Positions 1-9,315 are shown, counted from the first letter of the stretch. The stretch is 64,000 nucleotides of DNA from an uncultured Eubacteriales bacterium (GCA_900543625.1 UQSF01000003.1:1-64000), one strand, 5' to 3'. Notes: a model not told the origin generated them from the sequence alone. A program made the numbers and translations.

Positions 1-107
1 GCAGGTGAGTTCGGCTCCATAGTATCATATGGCCGGATAAACTACAAGAACAGCCACAGCAGTGCAAACTGCTGTGGCTGTTCGCTGCCTTACGAACACC
101 GGCCATT
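1..107 (-). repeat. R1 repeat, left copy (inverted relative to 59686-59792)
   Basis: This 107-base stretch is the near-exact reverse complement of 59686-59792. Its core is a 13-bp hairpin (50-62 pairing with 69-81, loop 63-68). The two copies differ only at one base pair in that stem, A-T here and G-C in the other copy, so pairing is kept. It starts 18 bases after the asd stop, as the other copy starts 29 bases after rny, in the same orientation relative to the upstream gene. The repeat may continue past the left edge. A 3'-end or terminator role is inference. Confidence 0.85.
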
Positions 108-125
108 TTGCGGCGTTTTCGCTTT

Positions 126-1133
126 TCAGCCGTTCTGGATCAGCAGCTCTGCGATCTGCACGCAGTTGGTGGCTGCGCCCTTGCGCACCTGATCGCCGCA
201 GCACCAGAGGCACAGACCGTTGGGATCGGTCAGGTCGGGACGGATGCGGCCGACGAACACGAGATCCTGATCCGACGTGTCGAGCGGCATGGGGTACTGC
301 AGCGCGTCGAGATCGTCCACAAGGCGGCAGCCGGGGGCGGCGGCGATGGCTGCGCGCGCCTCGTCCACGGAGATGTGGTGCGCGAAGTGCACGGCGGCGG
401 AGATGGAGTGGCTGCGCACGACGGGCACGCGCACACAGGTGCACGCCACGTTCATGTCCGGCAGGTGAAGGATCTTGCGGCCCTCGTTCTGGAGCTTCAT
501 CTCCTCGGAGGTGTAGCCGTCGCACTGCTCGCCGCCGATCTGCGGGATGACGTTGTAGGCGATCTGGTGCGCGAACACCTTCGGCGCGTAGGTCTTGCCG
601 GCGCGCAGGGCGTCGACCTCGTTTTGCAGCTCGATCGGACCGCCGGCGCCCGCGCCGGACACAGCCTGATATGTCGAGACGACCATGCTGTGGATGGGCG
701 AGAGCTTGCGCAGCGCGTTGATGGCGGTCAGCGTGATGATGGTCGAGCAGTTGGGGTTTGCGATGATGCCGTGGTGCAGCTTCACGTCGCCGGGGTTGAT
801 CTCCGGCACGACGAGCGGCACGTTCGGGTCGAGACGGAAGGCCGAGGAGTTATCCACGAACACGGCGCCGGAGCGCACGATCGCGGGGGCAAAGCGCTCG
901 GCGATGTCGTTTTCCGCCGCACCGAGGACGATGTCCATGCCGGCGAAGGCGGCGTCCGTCGCCTCCTCGACAACGATGTCCCGCCCCTGCCACGACACGA
1001 CCTTACCGGCCGAGCGGGCGCTTGCGAGCAGGTGCAGCTCCCCGACGGGGAAGCTGCGCTCGGCGAGGATCTTCATCATTTCCTGACCCACGGCGCCGCT
1101 TGCGCCGAGGATGGCAACACGATACTGCTTCAT
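126..1133 (-). CDS. asd: Aspartate-semialdehyde dehydrogenase
   Basis: Reduces aspartyl-4-phosphate with NADPH to aspartate semialdehyde, the branch point to lysine/diaminopimelate and to threonine and methionine. The protein has 335 residues, a normal family length. It opens with the nucleotide-binding motif ILGASGAVGQ, carries the catalytic cysteine in IANPNCSTI, and has the typical QAVSGAGAGG segment. It is the last gene of hom-lysC-asd, 16 bases after lysC, with AGGAAG ahead of the ATG. Expression should follow the promoter upstream of hom. Confidence 0.97.
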   Translation of the reverse strand: MKQYRVAILGASGAVGQEMMKILAERSFPVGELHLLASARSAGKVVSWQGRDIVVEEATDAAFAGMDIVLGAAENDIAERFAPAIVRSGAVFVDNSSAFRLDPNVPLVVPEINPGDVKLHHGIIANPNCSTIITLTAINALRKLSPIHSMVVSTYQAVSGAGAGGPIELQNEVDALRAGKTYAPKVFAHQIAYNVIPQIGGEQCDGYTSEEMKLQNEGRKILHLPDMNVACTCVRVPVVRSHSISAAVHFAHHISVDEARAAIAAAPGCRLVDDLDALQYPMPLDTSDQDLVFVGRIRPDLTDPNGLCLWCCGDQVRKGAATNCVQIAELLIQNG

Positions 1134-1149
1134 ATCTGGACTTCCTTTC

Positions 1150-2460
1150 TTACTTCACAAAGCTGTTGTACAGGACCTGAATGGCGGGGGCAAAATCCTT
1201 CGTGTCCACGCCGACGATGATGTTGAGCTCGTCTGGCCCCTGCGAGATCATGCGGATGTTGATGCCGTGCTCGCCGAGGGCGGCGAAGATGCGGCCCGAC
1301 GTGCCGGGGCGGAACACCATCTTCCGGCCGACGGCCGCGACGATGGAGATGTTCTCCGTCACGTGCAGGTGATCCGGCTTGAGCTGCTTTTCCAGCTCGC
1401 CGAGCACGGAATACAGGCACGGGGCGATCTTCTCGCTCGGCACGACCAGCGACAGGCAGTCGATGCCGCTGGGGGCATACTCGATGCTCACGCCGTTGCG
1501 CTCGAACACCTCGAACACCTGCCGGAACGCGCCCACGCTCGAGGACATACCGGTCTTGGCAATGGTGACGATGGAGTAGTTTTTCTTGCCCGCGATGCCG
1601 GTGATGAGCCGCCCGTCGTCCACGTCGTCAAACGACTCCATGATGAGCGTGCCGGGGTGGTCGGGGTCGTTGGTGTTGCGGATGTTGAGCGGGATGTTTT
1701 TCTCGCGCACGGGGAACACCGTCCCCTCGTGCAGCACCTGCGCGCCGACGAAGCTCAGCTCGCGCAGTTCGTTATACGTGATGCGCTCGATCGGCAGCGG
1801 GTCGGGCACGATGCGCGGGTCTGCCATGAGGATGCCGGACACGTCCGTCCAGTTTTCGTACACGTCGGCATTGAGCGCCGCCGCCGCGAGCGCGCCGGTG
1901 ATGTCGCTGCCGCCGCGGGAGAAGGTGCGGATCTTGCCGTCGGGCGTCACGCCGTAAAAGCCGGGGATGACGACGCTGCGCCCCTCGGCCAGCCGCTGCA
2001 GCGCGGCGTAGGACGCCTCCTTGTCGATCGTGCCGTCAAAGCGGAAGCGCACCCACAGCTCCGCGTCGAGAAACGAGTAGCCGAGGTAGTCCGCCATGAG
2101 CAGGGCGGAGAAATATTCGCCGCGCGACACGAGCTCCTCCTCCGAGATGCCGCTGCGCAGCTTCTGGCGCAGCACGTCGAGCTCGGCCTCGATGTCGACG
2201 CTCAGCCCGCACGCGTCGCGGATGGCAATGTAGCGCTCGCAGATCATCTGAAAGATGCTCTCGCAGCTCACGCCGTACTGCAGATGCGCGTGGCAGAGGT
2301 AGAGGAGGTCTGTAAGCTTGTGGTCGTCCGCGTCACGCTTTCCGGCGGCGGACACGACGATGACCCTGCGCGCGGGATCGGCGCGCACGATGTCGCGCAC
2401 CTTTTCAAACTGCTTGGCGTCCGCCATCGACGAGCCGCCGAATTTTGCAACCTTGAGCAT
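1150..2460 (-). CDS. lysC: Aspartate kinase
   Basis: Phosphorylates aspartate as the first step of the lysine, threonine and methionine pathway. The start at 2460 gives MLKVAKFGGSS, the conserved kinase beginning, with AAGGAGG well placed upstream; a longer in-frame start is possible but would skip that site. The protein has 436 residues: an amino-acid kinase domain (about 1-280) and a C-terminal pair of ACT domains (SIVTIAKTGMSSSVGAF and ISIVAAVGRKMV segments), so feedback inhibition by an end product is expected. It lies 10 bases downstream of hom. Confidence 0.97.
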   Translation of the reverse strand: MLKVAKFGGSSMADAKQFEKVRDIVRADPARRVIVVSAAGKRDADDHKLTDLLYLCHAHLQYGVSCESIFQMICERYIAIRDACGLSVDIEAELDVLRQKLRSGISEEELVSRGEYFSALLMADYLGYSFLDAELWVRFRFDGTIDKEASYAALQRLAEGRSVVIPGFYGVTPDGKIRTFSRGGSDITGALAAAALNADVYENWTDVSGILMADPRIVPDPLPIERITYNELRELSFVGAQVLHEGTVFPVREKNIPLNIRNTNDPDHPGTLIMESFDDVDDGRLITGIAGKKNYSIVTIAKTGMSSSVGAFRQVFEVFERNGVSIEYAPSGIDCLSLVVPSEKIAPCLYSVLGELEKQLKPDHLHVTENISIVAAVGRKMVFRPGTSGRIFAALGEHGINIRMISQGPDELNIIVGVDTKDFAPAIQVLYNSFVK

Positions 2461-2470
2461 GGCGTCCTCC

Positions 2471-3610
2471 TTATTGCAGCGCGGCAAAGAAGCTCTCGCC
2501 GTCCTGCCCGAGCGCCTGCGCCATGAGCGCGTGCATCCGGCTCACGGGGATGGGCTGCGTGATGACGGCGCCGTCCCAGTCACCCTCGGCGAGGGCGGCC
2601 AGCTCCGGCAGCGCGGCGCGCGTGCGCACATAGTAGCGGTGCTGTACGCCGGCATTGTCCGGCACGGCCGGAACGAAGGAATCGGTGTAGAAGGCGTGCA
2701 CCCCGCGCGTGATGTCCACGAGGTCCTGCACGACGTTGTAAGCCGTCGGGTAGCGGCCCGCGCCCTGACCGAAGAAGCTCTGCACGCCCATACGGTCGCC
2801 GTCCATGCTGATGAGGTTAAAGTTCGCGGGCACGGCGGCCTCGAGCGCATCGCTGCCGAGCAGCGTCGGCTCGACGTAGGCGCTGATGCTGCCGCCGCGC
2901 TGTTCGGCGGTGGCGATCAGCTTGCACGTGCAGCCGTGCGCCTGAAAGCGCGCGATGTCCGCCTTGCGCACGTTGCGGATGCCGGACACCGGCACGTCCG
3001 CCTCGCGCAGCGACACGCCGAAGGCGGCGTTTGCGGACAGGATCAGCTTGCGCTGGATGTCCAGCCCGTCGATGTCGGCCGAGGGGTCGGCCTCGGCATA
3101 GCCGAGCGCCTGCGCCTGCGCGAGCACGTCGGCAAAGTCCACGTCGCTGTGGTGCATCGCGTCCATGATGTAGTTGGTCGTGCCGTTGAGGATGCCCCAG
3201 ACGCGGGAGATGTGGTTGGCGCGCGCGGCCTTTTCGAGGTTTGTCAGCCACGGGATGCCGCCGCCGACCGCCGCCGTGCACCGCAGCGCCGCACCGTGCT
3301 CCTTGGCGAGCGCGTTGAGCTCGTCATAGTAGCGGCACATGAGGTATTTGTTCGAGGATACCACGTTCTTTCCGGCGCGCAGCGCAGCCACCACGTACTC
3401 ATACGCCGGGTGCAGACCGCCCATGACCTCCACGACGGTGTCCACCGACGGGTCATTGAGAATGTCCTGCATCTCGTAGGTGGTTCGGGCGGTCAGCTCG
3501 CCGAGATCGCGCCGGCACAGCACCCACGCTGCGCGGATATCGTCCCGGTCGGCGAGCATATCGTAAACGCCCCTGCCGACAACGCCAAAACCAAGAAGTC
3601 CGATGTTCAT
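2471..3610 (-). CDS. hom: Homoserine dehydrogenase, short form without ACT domain
   Basis: Reduces aspartate semialdehyde to homoserine. Residues 1-130 form the NAD(P)-binding domain with GFGVVGRGVY at the N terminus; the catalytic domain follows (GILNGTTNYI, EADPSADIDGLD). The protein ends at residue 379 soon after the catalytic domain, whereas the common form of about 430 residues carries a C-terminal ACT domain for threonine control. It is the first gene of the operon, with GTGAGGG ahead of the ATG. A separate ACT-domain protein is encoded at 40783-41229. Confidence 0.95.
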   Translation of the reverse strand: MNIGLLGFGVVGRGVYDMLADRDDIRAAWVLCRRDLGELTARTTYEMQDILNDPSVDTVVEVMGGLHPAYEYVVAALRAGKNVVSSNKYLMCRYYDELNALAKEHGAALRCTAAVGGGIPWLTNLEKAARANHISRVWGILNGTTNYIMDAMHHSDVDFADVLAQAQALGYAEADPSADIDGLDIQRKLILSANAAFGVSLREADVPVSGIRNVRKADIARFQAHGCTCKLIATAEQRGGSISAYVEPTLLGSDALEAAVPANFNLISMDGDRMGVQSFFGQGAGRYPTAYNVVQDLVDITRGVHAFYTDSFVPAVPDNAGVQHRYYVRTRAALPELAALAEGDWDGAVITQPIPVSRMHALMAQALGQDGESFFAALQ

Positions 3611-3680
3611 GATGTTCCCTCACTTTAGATCCGATGAAAATTGCCCGCGATAAGCGGACATATGTTTTTCGAGCGAGAAC

Positions 3681-3709
3681 AATATACCACGCCTGTCTGT
3701 GAAATGCAA
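3681..3709 (-). promoter_or_regulatory. Promoter of hom-lysC-asd
   Basis: On the minus strand TTGCAT (3704-3709) and TATATT (3681-3686) are separated by 17 bases, giving a leader of about 65 bases before hom. No lysine riboswitch was recognised in the leader. Confidence 0.7.
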
Positions 3710-3740
3710 GGCTGCATGGCATTTTTGCGCCGAAAACGGC

Positions 3741-3772
3741 AAAAAACCGGCAGAAGCGAACTTCTGCCGGTT
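3741..3772 (-). terminator. Intrinsic terminator of the recJ-relA-dtd-hydrolase operon
   Basis: A 12-bp stem (3745-3756 with 3761-3772, loop CGAA) is followed on the minus strand by six T residues. It lies 16 bases after the metallo-hydrolase stop. Confidence 0.9.
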
Positions 3773-3787
3773 GCCTTTGTGCAGTTT

Positions 3788-4405
3788 TTACTGTCCGCGG
3801 TGCTGCAGCGCGGTCAGGTAGGGGTTGAAGCGGCGCTCGGTCTCGAGCGTGGAGCAGTCCATGTGGCCGGGGTAGACCTCGTAATCGCCGGGCAGCGCCG
3901 CGATTTTCGCCAGCGACTGCAGCTCGACCTCCATGCTGCCGCCCTCAAAATCCGTGCGGCCGCAGGAGCCGGCAAAGAGCGTGTCGCCGGTGAAGAGCGC
4001 ATCGCCGCAGATGAGCGTCACGCCGCCGGGGGTGTGGCCGGGCGTCTCCATGACGCGGAAGGTCAGATTGCCGACCTTGACCTCGTCGCCCTCCTTATAA
4101 AAGATCGTGCCCTCGGGCGGGACGAACGAGTAGCTGTCGAACGCGACGGCCGTGCCCGCGTCGAGCGCGTTCATGTACACGGGCGCGCCGGTCTCCTCGT
4201 GCACGGCATAGACGGCGCCGGTGTGGTCGTAGTGCCCGTGCGTGAGCAGGATGGCGCGGCAGGTGAGGTGGTTGTCCTCCAGATAGTAGAGGATGGTGTT
4301 GGACTCGTCGCCCGGGTCGATGACGGCGCACTCGAGCGTGGTCTCGTCGGTGACGATGTAGCAGTTGGTCATGAGGTGCCCGACAGGCAGACATTTGATG
4401 AGCAT
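3788..4405 (-). CDS. MBL-fold metallo-hydrolase (glyoxalase II-like)
   Basis: A 205-residue metallo-beta-lactamase-fold hydrolase. The metal motif is THGHYDHTG, and further ligands sit in ETPGHTPGG and FTGDTLFAGSCGRTD, the pattern of the glyoxalase II/YcbL branch. The likely reaction is thioester or related hydrolysis; the true substrate cannot be told from sequence. It has AAAGGAGG ahead of the ATG and is the last gene of the operon, 13 bases after dtd. Pairing of dtd with this hydrolase behind relA is common in Firmicutes. Confidence 0.9.
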   Translation of the reverse strand: MLIKCLPVGHLMTNCYIVTDETTLECAVIDPGDESNTILYYLEDNHLTCRAILLTHGHYDHTGAVYAVHEETGAPVYMNALDAGTAVAFDSYSFVPPEGTIFYKEGDEVKVGNLTFRVMETPGHTPGGVTLICGDALFTGDTLFAGSCGRTDFEGGSMEVELQSLAKIAALPGDYEVYPGHMDCSTLETERRFNPYLTALQHRGQ

Positions 4406-4418
4406 GGGGTAGCCTCCT

Positions 4419-4862
4419 TTATAATTGATCGGTATCGAGCAGGATGGTAACGGGGCCGTCGTTGACGGACGCGACCTGCATGTCCGCGCCGAACTCGCCC
4501 GTGCGCACCGTGAAGCCGCGGGCCCGACAGCCGGCGATCACGCGCTCATAGAGCGGCACGGCGGTCTCCGGCCGGGCGGCGGCCGTGAAGCCGGGGCGGC
4601 GGGAGCGGCAGTCGGCAAAGAGCGTGAACTGGCTCACAATGAGCAGCTCTGCGCCCGCGTCGGTGGGATTGACGTTCATTTTGCCATTGGCATCTTCAAA
4701 CACGCGCAGGCCGCAGATGCGGTCGACGATGCGGTCGGCTTCGGCCTCGGTGTCGGACACGTGCACGCCCAGCAGGACGAGAAAGCCCTTGCCGATGCGC
4801 GCGGTCTCCTGTCCGCCGATCGTGACGGATGCTTCGTTCACACGGGTGATGACAGCTCTCAT
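4419..4862 (-). CDS. dtd: D-aminoacyl-tRNA deacylase
   Basis: Hydrolyses D-amino acids (and glycine mischarged on tRNA-Ala) from tRNA, a proofreading step of translation. The 147 residues match the family length. The two active-site motifs of DTD are present: SQFTLFADC and, near the C terminus, NDGPVTILLDT (the Gly-Pro motif). The start overlaps the relA stop in an ATGA arrangement, so the two are translationally coupled. Confidence 0.96.
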   Translation of the reverse strand: MRAVITRVNEASVTIGGQETARIGKGFLVLLGVHVSDTEAEADRIVDRICGLRVFEDANGKMNVNPTDAGAELLIVSQFTLFADCRSRRPGFTAAARPETAVPLYERVIAGCRARGFTVRTGEFGADMQVASVNDGPVTILLDTDQL

Positions 4863-7186
4863 GCTTTGCCCTCCTGTTTGGCTTTCTTGGCGTTTTTGGC
4901 GTGCTCGGCCTGCAGCTCCGCCGTGTTTGCGGTGGCCTTCGCGATGTCGGACGCACCGCTGCGCGAGATGCGGATGACGCCGCGGACGGCGCTCAGGCGG
5001 CTGATGATCGTGCGCAGCTCGGCCAGATCGTGCACCTCGACCGTGATCGTGATGGTCGAGCGGCCGCTGTCCACGTCGCGCGCGGTGAGCGTGCGCACCT
5101 TGGCGTTGAGCGTGTTGAGCGCGGTGGCCACGTCCATCACGAGACCCGAGCGCTGTGCGCTGAGCAGCGTGAGCGTCGTGCCGTAGGAATCGGTGGTGTT
5201 CTCCGCCCAGCTCACGCGGATCCAGCGGCCGGCGGTCTCCGGATTGTCGCGGCTGGCGAGGTAGTTTTCACAGTCCGTCCGGTGGATGGACACGCCCGCG
5301 CCGCGCGTGATGAAGCCGATGATGCTGTCGCCGGGCACCGGCGTGCAGCAGCGGGAGAATTTGATGAGGCAGTTATCGAGCCCCTCGACGAGGATGCCGT
5401 GCACGGCGTGGCGCGGGCGCTTGCTGCGGCGCTCGGCTGCCTCGTTGATGCGGTCGATGGCGTTTTTCTGGTTGGCCTTCTGGCTGCGCAGGATCTCGTC
5501 GCGGATGCGGTTGACGGTGCGCGTGGCGGTCACGCCGCCGTAGCCGATGGCGGCGTACAGATCGTCGAGCGAGGTGAAGGCCAGCCGCTTGAGGATCTGC
5601 GGCAGGATCTCGTCGCCCATGATGTCGGCCGGGGCGATGCCGTTGGCGCGCAGCTCGCGCTCAAACTGCTCCTTGCCGTGGATGATGTTCTCCTCGCGGC
5701 GCTCGCGCTTGAACCACTGCTTGATCTTTGTGCGCGCGGCACCGCTCTTGGCGAGATTGAGCCAGTCGCGGCTCGGACCGGGCGCGTTTTTCGACGTGCG
5801 GATGTCGACGATGTCGCCGTTTTGCAGCACGTAGTCGAAGTTCACGATGCGGCCGTTGACCGTTGCGCCGACCATGCTGTTGCCGATCGCGGAGTGGATG
5901 CTGTAGGCGAAGTCGATCGGCGTCGCGCCGGCGGGCAGGTTGATCACGTCGCCCTTCGGCGAGAACACGAACACCTCGTCGGCGAACATATCCACCTTCA
6001 GATTGTGGAAAAAGTCCTGCGCGTCGGACTCCTGCTGCGTCTCGAGCAGGCGGCGGATCCACGCGAACTTCTCCTCGTCGCCGGCCTTGGTGCCCTCACC
6101 GCTGCCGGTCTTGTATTTCCAGTGCGCCGCGACGCCGTATTCCGCCGTCATGTGCATCTCCCACGTGCGGATCTGCACCTCGAACGGGATGCCCTCCGAG
6201 CCGATGACCGTCGTGTGCACGCTCTGGTACATATTCGGCTTCGGTGTGCTGATATAGTCCTTGAAGCGGCCGGGCAGCGGCTTGTACATATCGTGGATGA
6301 TGCCGAGCACGTTGTAGCAGTCGGGGATCGTGTCCACGATCACGCGAAACGCGCACAGGTCAAAAATACCGTTGATGTCGAGCTTCTGCGCGTACATCTT
6401 GCGGTAGATGCTGTAGATGTGCTTGATGCGGCTCGAGATGGTGGCGTGCACGCCGTCGAGCTCCAGCCGCTCGCGGATCTGCGTGCGCATCTCGTCCATG
6501 AATTTTTCCAGCGTCGGCATACGCGCCTCGAGCGCGTCCGTGATGGCGCGGTAGCCCTCGGGGTCGAGGTAGAGCAGCGAGAGGTCTTCAAGCTCCCACT
6601 TGATCTTCTGCATGCCGAGGCGGTGCGCGATGGGGGCGTAGATCTCCATCGTCTCGAGGGATTTGATGCGCTGCTTCTCCTCGCTCTGGTAGGCCATCGT
6701 GCGCATGTTGTGCAGACGGTCTGCCATCTTGATGAGGATGACGCGGATGTCCTTGGCCATGGCCAGCAGCATCTTGCGCATATTCTCCATCTGCTGTTCT
6801 TCGACGCTTGTATACTGCACGCGCGTGAGCTTGGTGACGCCCTCAACGATGTCGGCCACCGAGGTGCCGAAGCTGCGCGCGATGTCGTCATGCGTGAGCG
6901 AGGTGTCCTCGATCGTGTCGTGCAGCAGCGCCGAGATGATCGAGTCCTCGTCGAGCCCCATCTCCGCCGTGATGATGGCGGCGGCAATGCAGTGCGACAC
7001 ATAGGGCGAGCCGTCGCGGCGCTTTTGCCCCGAATGCGCGCGGTCGGCGCACTCGAAGGCCGCGCGCACGCGGCCGAGATCCGCCGGGATGCCGGCGGAG
7101 GTGATCTTCTGTTCCAGCTCCTGATAGTGTGCCTCGAGGTCGTATGGCACCGGAGCCGCGTTTTCGGCGCGGGTCGCTTCAGACAT
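4859..7186 (-). CDS. relA: Bifunctional (p)ppGpp synthetase/hydrolase
   Basis: Makes and degrades the stringent-response alarmone. In order it shows an HD hydrolase domain (ALLHDTIEDT, so hydrolysis is probably active), the synthetase domain (FKDYISTPKPNMYQS, EVQIRT), a TGS domain (VFVFSPKGDVINLPAGATP), a zinc-finger-like CCTPVPGDSI segment and a C-terminal ACT domain. The start at 7186 (MSEATRAEN) is preferred because AAAGGAG precedes it; this gives 775 residues. It lies 47 bases after recJ and overlaps dtd by four bases. Confidence 0.96.
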   Translation of the reverse strand: MSEATRAENAAPVPYDLEAHYQELEQKITSAGIPADLGRVRAAFECADRAHSGQKRRDGSPYVSHCIAAAIITAEMGLDEDSIISALLHDTIEDTSLTHDDIARSFGTSVADIVEGVTKLTRVQYTSVEEQQMENMRKMLLAMAKDIRVILIKMADRLHNMRTMAYQSEEKQRIKSLETMEIYAPIAHRLGMQKIKWELEDLSLLYLDPEGYRAITDALEARMPTLEKFMDEMRTQIRERLELDGVHATISSRIKHIYSIYRKMYAQKLDINGIFDLCAFRVIVDTIPDCYNVLGIIHDMYKPLPGRFKDYISTPKPNMYQSVHTTVIGSEGIPFEVQIRTWEMHMTAEYGVAAHWKYKTGSGEGTKAGDEEKFAWIRRLLETQQESDAQDFFHNLKVDMFADEVFVFSPKGDVINLPAGATPIDFAYSIHSAIGNSMVGATVNGRIVNFDYVLQNGDIVDIRTSKNAPGPSRDWLNLAKSGAARTKIKQWFKRERREENIIHGKEQFERELRANGIAPADIMGDEILPQILKRLAFTSLDDLYAAIGYGGVTATRTVNRIRDEILRSQKANQKNAIDRINEAAERRSKRPRHAVHGILVEGLDNCLIKFSRCCTPVPGDSIIGFITRGAGVSIHRTDCENYLASRDNPETAGRWIRVSWAENTTDSYGTTLTLLSAQRSGLVMDVATALNTLNAKVRTLTARDVDSGRSTITITVEVHDLAELRTIISRLSAVRGVIRISRSGASDIAKATANTAELQAEHAKNAKKAKQEGKA

Positions 7187-7233
7187 GGGGGTCGCTCCTT
7201 TCCGAAAAGGAATGGGAATTTCCTGAAAATATT

Positions 7234-9249
7234 TCATAGCAGCTTCTGCCGGCGGTCGCGCAGCGCCTGCAGCAGCTTCGACGCGCCGAGATCCACCTTG
7301 CCGCTGGTCGGCAGCGGGCGCAGGCGCAGCGTCTCACCGTCGAAGTCGACGGCGGCGAGTCCCATCTCGGCCATGACGCGCAGGCACACGCAGAATTTCT
7401 CCGGGCGCATGGGCGCGCGCTCCGGCAGCTCCGAAAGAGAAAAGACCATCGGCGCCTTCAGCCACCGCCACGCCACGGCGAAATCCGCCCGCAGGGGGTA
7501 GAGATCCACCGTGTCCCACGCGGGCACGCACTGGTTTTTGAGCAGCGCGCTGCACAGCGGCAGCGGGTCGCTCGGGCGCACGTCGGTCACGAGCAGCTGC
7601 ACACTGCGGCGGCCGCGGAATTCGTTGATCTGCGGCGTGAAGGCCACATCCGCCCACTGGCCGATGCGCACGCCGAGCTCCGCCGGGGTGCAGGAGAAGA
7701 AGATGCCGGCATAATTATACCCGCCCTTGGCAAAGTGCAGCCGCAGGTGGCGGCCGCCGCCGATGGGCACGGCGTTGACGAGCCGCGCGCCCGTGATGCA
7801 CAGCAGGGGCTTGGGGTTGCCGTTGCCGCACGGCTCGAGCGCGTCGAGCGACTCGATGCACGCCATGGTCAGCAGGTGCGGATCGTCCACGCGCAGGTCG
7901 CACGTGAGCTCCGGCAGGTCGTCGGCCGGGTTCTGGCGGTAATACTCGCCGAGCGCGCGGCGGAAGCGGTCGATATTCTCGCGCCGGATGGTCAGTCCGG
8001 CCGCCAGCGCGTGGCCGCCGAAGCCCTCGAGATACTCCGAGCAGGCGCTCAGGGCGTTATACAGGTTGAAGCCGCCGAAGCTGCGGCACGAGCCCTTGCC
8101 GCGCTCGCCGTCGCAGCAGATCATGATCGTTGGCAGGTGAAACTCCTCGCTCAGGCGCGAGGCGGCGATGCCGATCACGCCCTGATGCCACGTGTCGCTC
8201 GCGAGTACGAGCGGCGCGCGCGGCGGATAGCGGCACGCGATGGCCGAGGCCTCCTCCCAGATCTGCTGCTCGAGCTCCTGCCGCTCGCGGTTGAGCTGGC
8301 AGAGGCCGGCGGCGTAGCGGTCGGCGTCGGCGCCGTCATCGGTCAGCAGCAGCAGCGCGGCGATGGACGTTTTTCCGAGGCGGCCGGCCGCGTTGATGCG
8401 CGGCGCGAGCGTGAAGCCGATGGTCGTGGCCGTGACAGGCCGCCCCTCCGCGCCGCACTCATGCAGCAGCGCGCGGATGCCGGGGCGCGGGTTGGTGTTG
8501 ATCTGCGCCAGACCCTGCGCCACGAGGTAGCGGTTTTCGCCCGTGAGCGGCATGACGTCGGCCACCGTGCCGATGGCGACGAGGTCGCCGTAGTCGCGCA
8601 GCACCTGTTCGCTGCCGCCCTCGAGCGCGCACAGGAGCTTATATGCCACGCCCACGCCCGCGAGCCCGCCGTTGGGATACTGCGAGCCGGGGCGCTTCGG
8701 GTCGACGACGGCCACGGCGTTCGGGATCGCCTGCCCGCTGCACTCGTGGTGGTCGGTGATGACCATGTCGATGCCGCGCTGCAGGGCGTAGTTCGTCTCG
8801 TCGATAGCGGTGATGCCGCAGTCGACGGTGATGATGAGCGTGATGTCGTCGGCGCGCTGAAGGCTCGTGATCGCGTCCATGTTCAGGCCGTAGCCCTCCT
8901 CGATGCGGTCGGGGATGTACGGGTGCACGGGCACGCCGCGGCGGCGCAGATAGTCCGTGAGCACGCACGTCGATGTGATGCCGTCGACGTCGTAGTCGCC
9001 GAAGACGGCCACGTGCTCCCGCCGCTCGATGGCGGCGCGGATGCGCGCGACGGCCTTGTCCATGTCCTGCAGGAGCATGGGGTCGAACACGCTCTGGTCG
9101 CCGCCGCTGAGAAAGGTGCGCGCCTGCCCGGCGTCGTCATAGCCGCGCAGCGCCAGCAGCACCGCCAGCAGCGGGGAATAGCCCGCGCGCAGCAGCGCCT
9201 CCGGCGGCTGCGGCGCGGTATATGGAATTTTCCAGTTACGGTATTTCAT
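7234..9249 (-). CDS. recJ: Single-stranded-DNA exonuclease RecJ
   Basis: A 5'-3' single-strand DNA exonuclease used in recombination and mismatch repair. The DHH-family metal motifs are clear: VFGDYDVDGITS, ITVDCGIT and ITDHHEC, then the DHHA1 region (GGFGGHALAAGLT) and an OB-like C-terminal part. It has 671 residues from the ATG at 9249, between the E. coli and B. subtilis proteins in size. The C-terminal 110 residues or so look lineage-specific. It is the first gene of the recJ-relA-dtd-hydrolase operon. Confidence 0.95.
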   Translation of the reverse strand: MKYRNWKIPYTAPQPPEALLRAGYSPLLAVLLALRGYDDAGQARTFLSGGDQSVFDPMLLQDMDKAVARIRAAIERREHVAVFGDYDVDGITSTCVLTDYLRRRGVPVHPYIPDRIEEGYGLNMDAITSLQRADDITLIITVDCGITAIDETNYALQRGIDMVITDHHECSGQAIPNAVAVVDPKRPGSQYPNGGLAGVGVAYKLLCALEGGSEQVLRDYGDLVAIGTVADVMPLTGENRYLVAQGLAQINTNPRPGIRALLHECGAEGRPVTATTIGFTLAPRINAAGRLGKTSIAALLLLTDDGADADRYAAGLCQLNRERQELEQQIWEEASAIACRYPPRAPLVLASDTWHQGVIGIAASRLSEEFHLPTIMICCDGERGKGSCRSFGGFNLYNALSACSEYLEGFGGHALAAGLTIRRENIDRFRRALGEYYRQNPADDLPELTCDLRVDDPHLLTMACIESLDALEPCGNGNPKPLLCITGARLVNAVPIGGGRHLRLHFAKGGYNYAGIFFSCTPAELGVRIGQWADVAFTPQINEFRGRRSVQLLVTDVRPSDPLPLCSALLKNQCVPAWDTVDLYPLRADFAVAWRWLKAPMVFSLSELPERAPMRPEKFCVCLRVMAEMGLAAVDFDGETLRLRPLPTSGKVDLGASKLLQALRDRRQKLL

Positions 9250-9287
9250 ATGCGCTGTGTGCCTCAAATCCAAAACGATCGATTATA

Positions 9288-9315
9288 ATAATACAATAAT
9301 TTATTATTCTATCAA
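9288..9315 (-). promoter_or_regulatory. Promoter of recJ operon
   Basis: Minus-strand TTGATA (9310-9315), 16-base spacer, TATTAT (9288-9293), inside an AT-rich patch that stands out from the GC-rich surroundings. Confidence 0.55.

Noticed and set aside
3611..3680. Lysine riboswitch before hom-lysC-asd
   Set aside because: The leader is about 65 bases, far too short for the lysine aptamer, and shows none of its motifs.
4901..7501. An 866-codon open frame on the plus strand opposite relA/recJ
   Set aside because: It is the antisense shadow of GC-rich genes; its translation is Arg/His/Val/Asp-rich with no domain pattern, and the minus-strand genes have full motifs.
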